This document shows positions 61,230 through 64,000 of a stretch of 64,000 nucleotides of DNA, one piece after another. The notes under the pieces were generated by a model, which made no database searches, was not told the origin of the DNA, and worked only from the letters and a program-made list of their open reading frames with translations. Position 1 is the stretch's first letter, and each line of letters opens with the position of its first letter. The stretch comes from Polytrichum commune (lineage: Eukaryota; Streptophyta; Polytrichopsida; Polytrichales; Polytrichaceae). The stretch spans positions 40,134,527 to 40,198,526 of the forward strand of contig OX485808.1 in NCBI GenBank assembly GCA_950295325.1, in the 5' to 3' direction. The position numbers were made by a program, and so were the translations under genes.

Positions 61230-61455
61230 GTATTAGCTCTCGGCCACAGTCCCAGAGCTAGCCTCCAACACTCCCGCGTCAAACCAGTGCCCTCGGCCAC
61301 AGTCCCAGAGCTAGCCTCCAGCGCCACAAAGTTGGCTTAAGCCTAATTAATCAACCCTACCCAGCCACTAACTCGGCCACAGTACCAGAGTTAACCTTGG
61401 TGCCGAAGAGTTGGCTTAAGCCTAATTAATCAACCCTACCCAGCTCTTAATCAGG
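61230..61455 (+). repeat. Complex tandem repeat, three units
   Basis: CTCGGCCACAGTCCCAGAGC-type blocks start near 61232, 61293 and 61373. The last two units also share AGTTGGCTTAAGCCTAATTA and ATCAACCCTACCCAGC. The units are of unequal length, as in a diverged satellite or transposon subterminal region. Confidence 0.75.
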
Positions 61456-61786
61456 CTTTTTGCCTAAGTGCCGACTTGTGAGCTTTTGGCCACCATAAGC
61501 TAACCCTCTAAGCAACTAACTACACACATTAATCCTATCAATTCCTTAATGGCCCAAGCTAATCCTAACATTCTAATTTCACTAACTTCTACCTAACTCC
61601 ACATATGACATTAAGCTCTAAGAGCTCCCTCCACTTGAGAGGTGTGAGAGAGAGAGAGCTTAACTAATTAGCTTTACTAAAACTAATAACCCACACACAT
61701 GGCTCAAGCTCTTAAGAGCTTGCTCCCTTGAGAGCGCTTGATGGAGAGAGAGGAAAATAAGAGAGAAACCACCTTAAGTAGTAAAG

Positions 61787-61816
61787 AGGGAGAGAGGGAG
61801 AGAGGGAGAGAGAGGT
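61787..61816 (+). repeat. GAGAGG-type purine microsatellite
   Basis: Four AGAGGG-like units followed by GAGAGA. Purine-only on this strand for about 30 bases. Confidence 0.85.
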
Positions 61817-62180
61817 AAGGATAGGGTGAGAGGATTAGCACCTCCAATCACAATCCCTTAACCTTCACCTTCAAAGTAGGGACTAATCCCCTTCCACCAA
61901 GCTTCCTTCTTCCTAAACTAACAAGGTGGATCCAAAAGTGGGCATTTAACCCGCGGAGCTCACCTTGCTTCACCTTACCCCCTACTCACATTATCAAGGC
62001 ATACTCTTATGGAATTCAACCTTGAAATAATCACACAACACATTCTAATGCCTAAACTTAAATCCACACCACACTTCACTCTTTTTATGTTTTGTGAATA
62101 AACATAACACATCAAAGTCAAACACAAATTGGGTTCGAAGAGTTAATCACCACATGTGGGTACGATTTTGGGCTCACATT

Positions 62181-62227
62181 GGGCTTCTCCGGAGGAGGAG
62201 TTTCTTGTCCCGCCTCTTGAGAAGCCC
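62181..62227. repeat. Short GC-rich hairpin
   Basis: GGGCTTCTC (62181-62189) pairs with GAGAAGCCC (62219-62227). The loop holds further complementary CCGGAGGAGG/CCGCCTCTT-like bases. Possibly a structured RNA or element end; role unknown. Confidence 0.4.
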
Positions 62228-62579
62228 AACTCCAAAAAGTGCCGCCATGTAGGCGGCCATGTCATTTTATCATCCATGAGAAAAGTTCACCACCATTGTT
62301 TTCTTCACCTAGTGTAAACACCCACCGGTCTAGAGTTGCATTTTCGACCAATCACAATTGAGAAACGCCTTTTTTTTCATGACCGGTTGTCGTAGCACGG
62401 TGGTGACGTATTCATTAAATTAACCTGATAAATGCGTCAAACGTCACAGCCGCGCCAAGTTCGTTCCCACGAAAAACCTGCGGTCGTTCACCACCCAGAG
62501 GGAGGAAATCTTTCACTAACACACACACAAGAAACACAAGAAACTAAGATAACACAAATCGGATTAAGAAATCCGGGAT

Positions 62580-63760
62580 ATTACGGAAATTATAGCACGG
62601 AAATTTCCGCTTTCCCGGTAGTGAACCGAGGTAGGGAACACAACACAAAGTATGGACAAACTCCCACCCTAGAGTAGTAACAACAATAGACTTAGCGTCC
62701 CGAATCCATAGTATAACAACTATATACACTTCATTCTAAGATTCCTTATTACGGGTCATGACTTCCGAGATAAGGTTTCCGCGATAGAGGTAGCGGATCT
62801 GACATGTATTTCCACTATCCACTAGATTTTTGACCGGATCACAAGAACAATAATTCTAGTGTTTTAGACTAGAATGCTCAGAGAGACTTGGTAGTTGTTC
62901 ATCAGGATCTCATCCTTTGGGTTGGTTTCTCCGGGTTGTCTCCTTATCTCCACTTCCTCCTCCTAACTACTACTCCCTTAGACTGGTGTTATGATGGGGG
63001 CAACCCTCCCTCGGGAAGGTGTCCCACTCAGGTATCCGACACGTGCCACCCCCTTTGACGGGGGGAAAGGTGGAGGAAGTTTTGGGTCTACAAAACCAGC
63101 TTGATCCGCTTTCCGTGATGGCACAGTTTCCGCTATACCACACGCGGAAACCGAATCCTCCTTCGAGAAAGGTGGAAACGCAACATCTGCGCTTCTATCC
63201 TCACAATGGATAGCTTGTGCTATTCCACCGGTCACACAAGATAGGACCCATGATATGTTGTTTTTCGTGACGGCGGGGCTAACATAGGGATGGGGCTACC
63301 ACGCCTACCATCCGCGGTGGGAACCAAGCGCCAGTCGCGGCATGTGCATGAGTATTCTAGACCAATCCGTTACTGCTGATCAGTATGATCCACCTCCAGG
63401 TCACGGCAAGCGGAAGGCGTAAATCAGAACTCTCCCCCTATTATTGGACAGGTCTATCCACTGCTGCTCATTGTCGGTCCCTAGTTGGACGGAATAAGTG
63501 GGGAAGAACCTACCATGTGCGCGGAACTTCCTTTGCCCAACAACCCCACGGTGGGGTTCTTTTCCCTTGCTCGTCCAATCCTTTCCACCTTTCCGTGCTT
63601 AAGATTCCTCCGCCCATCACCTACTCATACAGGGGCGTTTTAATCACACACACCTCGGGGTATTACTGACCCCCTGTCCTATTACGGAATACTAACCTAA
63701 CTAACCTACACAGTGATAGGGAATGGCGGAAAACTCGGAAACCTCAAGTACGGAAAGGAG
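62580..63760. other. GC-richer block with clustered CGGAAA/TTTCCG motifs
   Basis: At least ten exact CGGAAA or TTTCCG hexamers on either strand (for example near 62584, 62598, 62604, 62776, 63109, 63127, 63144, 63589, 63727, 63736 and 63750) lie in about 1.2 kb, where one or fewer is expected by chance. Several occur as palindromic pairs (ACGGAAATTTCCG). GC and CpG are higher than in the rest of the window. No reading frame is convincing. It could be the subterminal region of a DNA transposon or an LTR extending past the window. Function unknown. Confidence 0.5.
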
Positions 63761-64000
63761 GGACCACTTGCATTACACATGGACTTAAGATTCAATTCAA
63801 ACCGAAGGTGGAATAAAGCATAAGGTCTTAATTGAACAAAAGAACACTTGCATTACAAAATGATGAGGAAAATACCGAAATGCTCCCTCTTAAACCAAAC
63901 TAACACCCACATGCCATGGTTTCCATGCTGGAAATCGCGGGCCACGTGGCAGTCCTGACAATCCACCTCAATGAGAGGTCAGAACCTAAACAAAAAAAAT

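Larger units (their letters stand above)
59788..62180. other. Mostly gene-free stretch
   Basis: It holds the 56-codon ORF, the complex tandem repeat and the purine microsatellite. A strong donor-like GTAAGT occurs on the plus strand near 60990 without a supporting exon. Confidence 0.4.

Noticed and set aside
1-64000. CRISPR arrays, tRNA/rRNA genes, telomere repeats, bacterial operons
   Set aside because: None of the expected repeat-spacer patterns, cloverleaf boxes, rRNA cores or TTTAGGG arrays was seen on reading the sequence.

Overview
This window looks like nuclear DNA of a land plant with a large, repeat-rich genome. There is one clear gene in 64 kb. It has the intron layout of a plant R2R3-MYB gene: a 133-nt first exon, a 130-nt second exon, and introns at the two usual positions. 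The rest is AT-rich DNA filled with short terminal-inverted-repeat elements and pieces of a non-LTR retrotransposon. No rRNA, tRNA, CRISPR array, operon or bacterial signal was seen. I lean towards a seed-free vascular plant (fern or lycophyte) because of the low gene density and the MYB divergence, but the sequence does not prove it.

The gene (49925-53482, minus strand) is a 376-residue R2R3-MYB of the MIXTA-like subgroup 9. Beyond its DNA-binding domain it carries the subgroup's Q-W-D-x-x-R-x-E-x-E-A-R-L block and the C-terminal Y-W-x-x-x-L motif. The end of its last exon has been duplicated in tandem, and the decayed copy lies just past the stop codon (49786-49918). Intron 1 (about 2 kb) carries two dispersed repeats that also occur elsewhere in the window. 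Short upstream ORFs precede the start codon.

From left to right: 0-11.6 kb holds small inverted-repeat elements, a tandem duplication and dispersed repeats. 11.7-14.75 kb holds two PIF/Harbinger-like MITEs, then the 3' part of a LINE-type retrotransposon (RNase H, Cys/His clusters, T-rich tail). 16-22.5 kb holds an exon-like open frame and a hAT-like element split by a second retrotransposon copy. 22.5-37.8 kb is mostly gene-free, with nested MITEs, foldback elements and a 91-bp retrotransposon tail flanked by a perfect 12-bp target duplication. 37.8-49.8 kb holds further MITEs (one Stowaway-like) and an uncertain small coding remnant. 49.8-53.7 kb is the MYB gene. 54-60 kb is again MITE territory. 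60.8-64 kb differs in character: tandem repeats, higher GC, and a dense cluster of the hexamer CGGAAA/TTTCCG that I could not assign.

The most useful observations are these. (1) The MYB last-exon tandem copy. (2) A filled-site/empty-site pair that fixes the target site and ends of one MITE family. (3) Retrotransposon copies sharing a T-rich 3' tail, one with a clear target duplication. (4) hAT-like elements with 8-bp duplications, one disrupted by the retrotransposon. (5) The CGGAAA-rich block. No complete novel defence or metabolic system was found. All repeat-family assignments come from reading copies against each other within the window, not from database searches.
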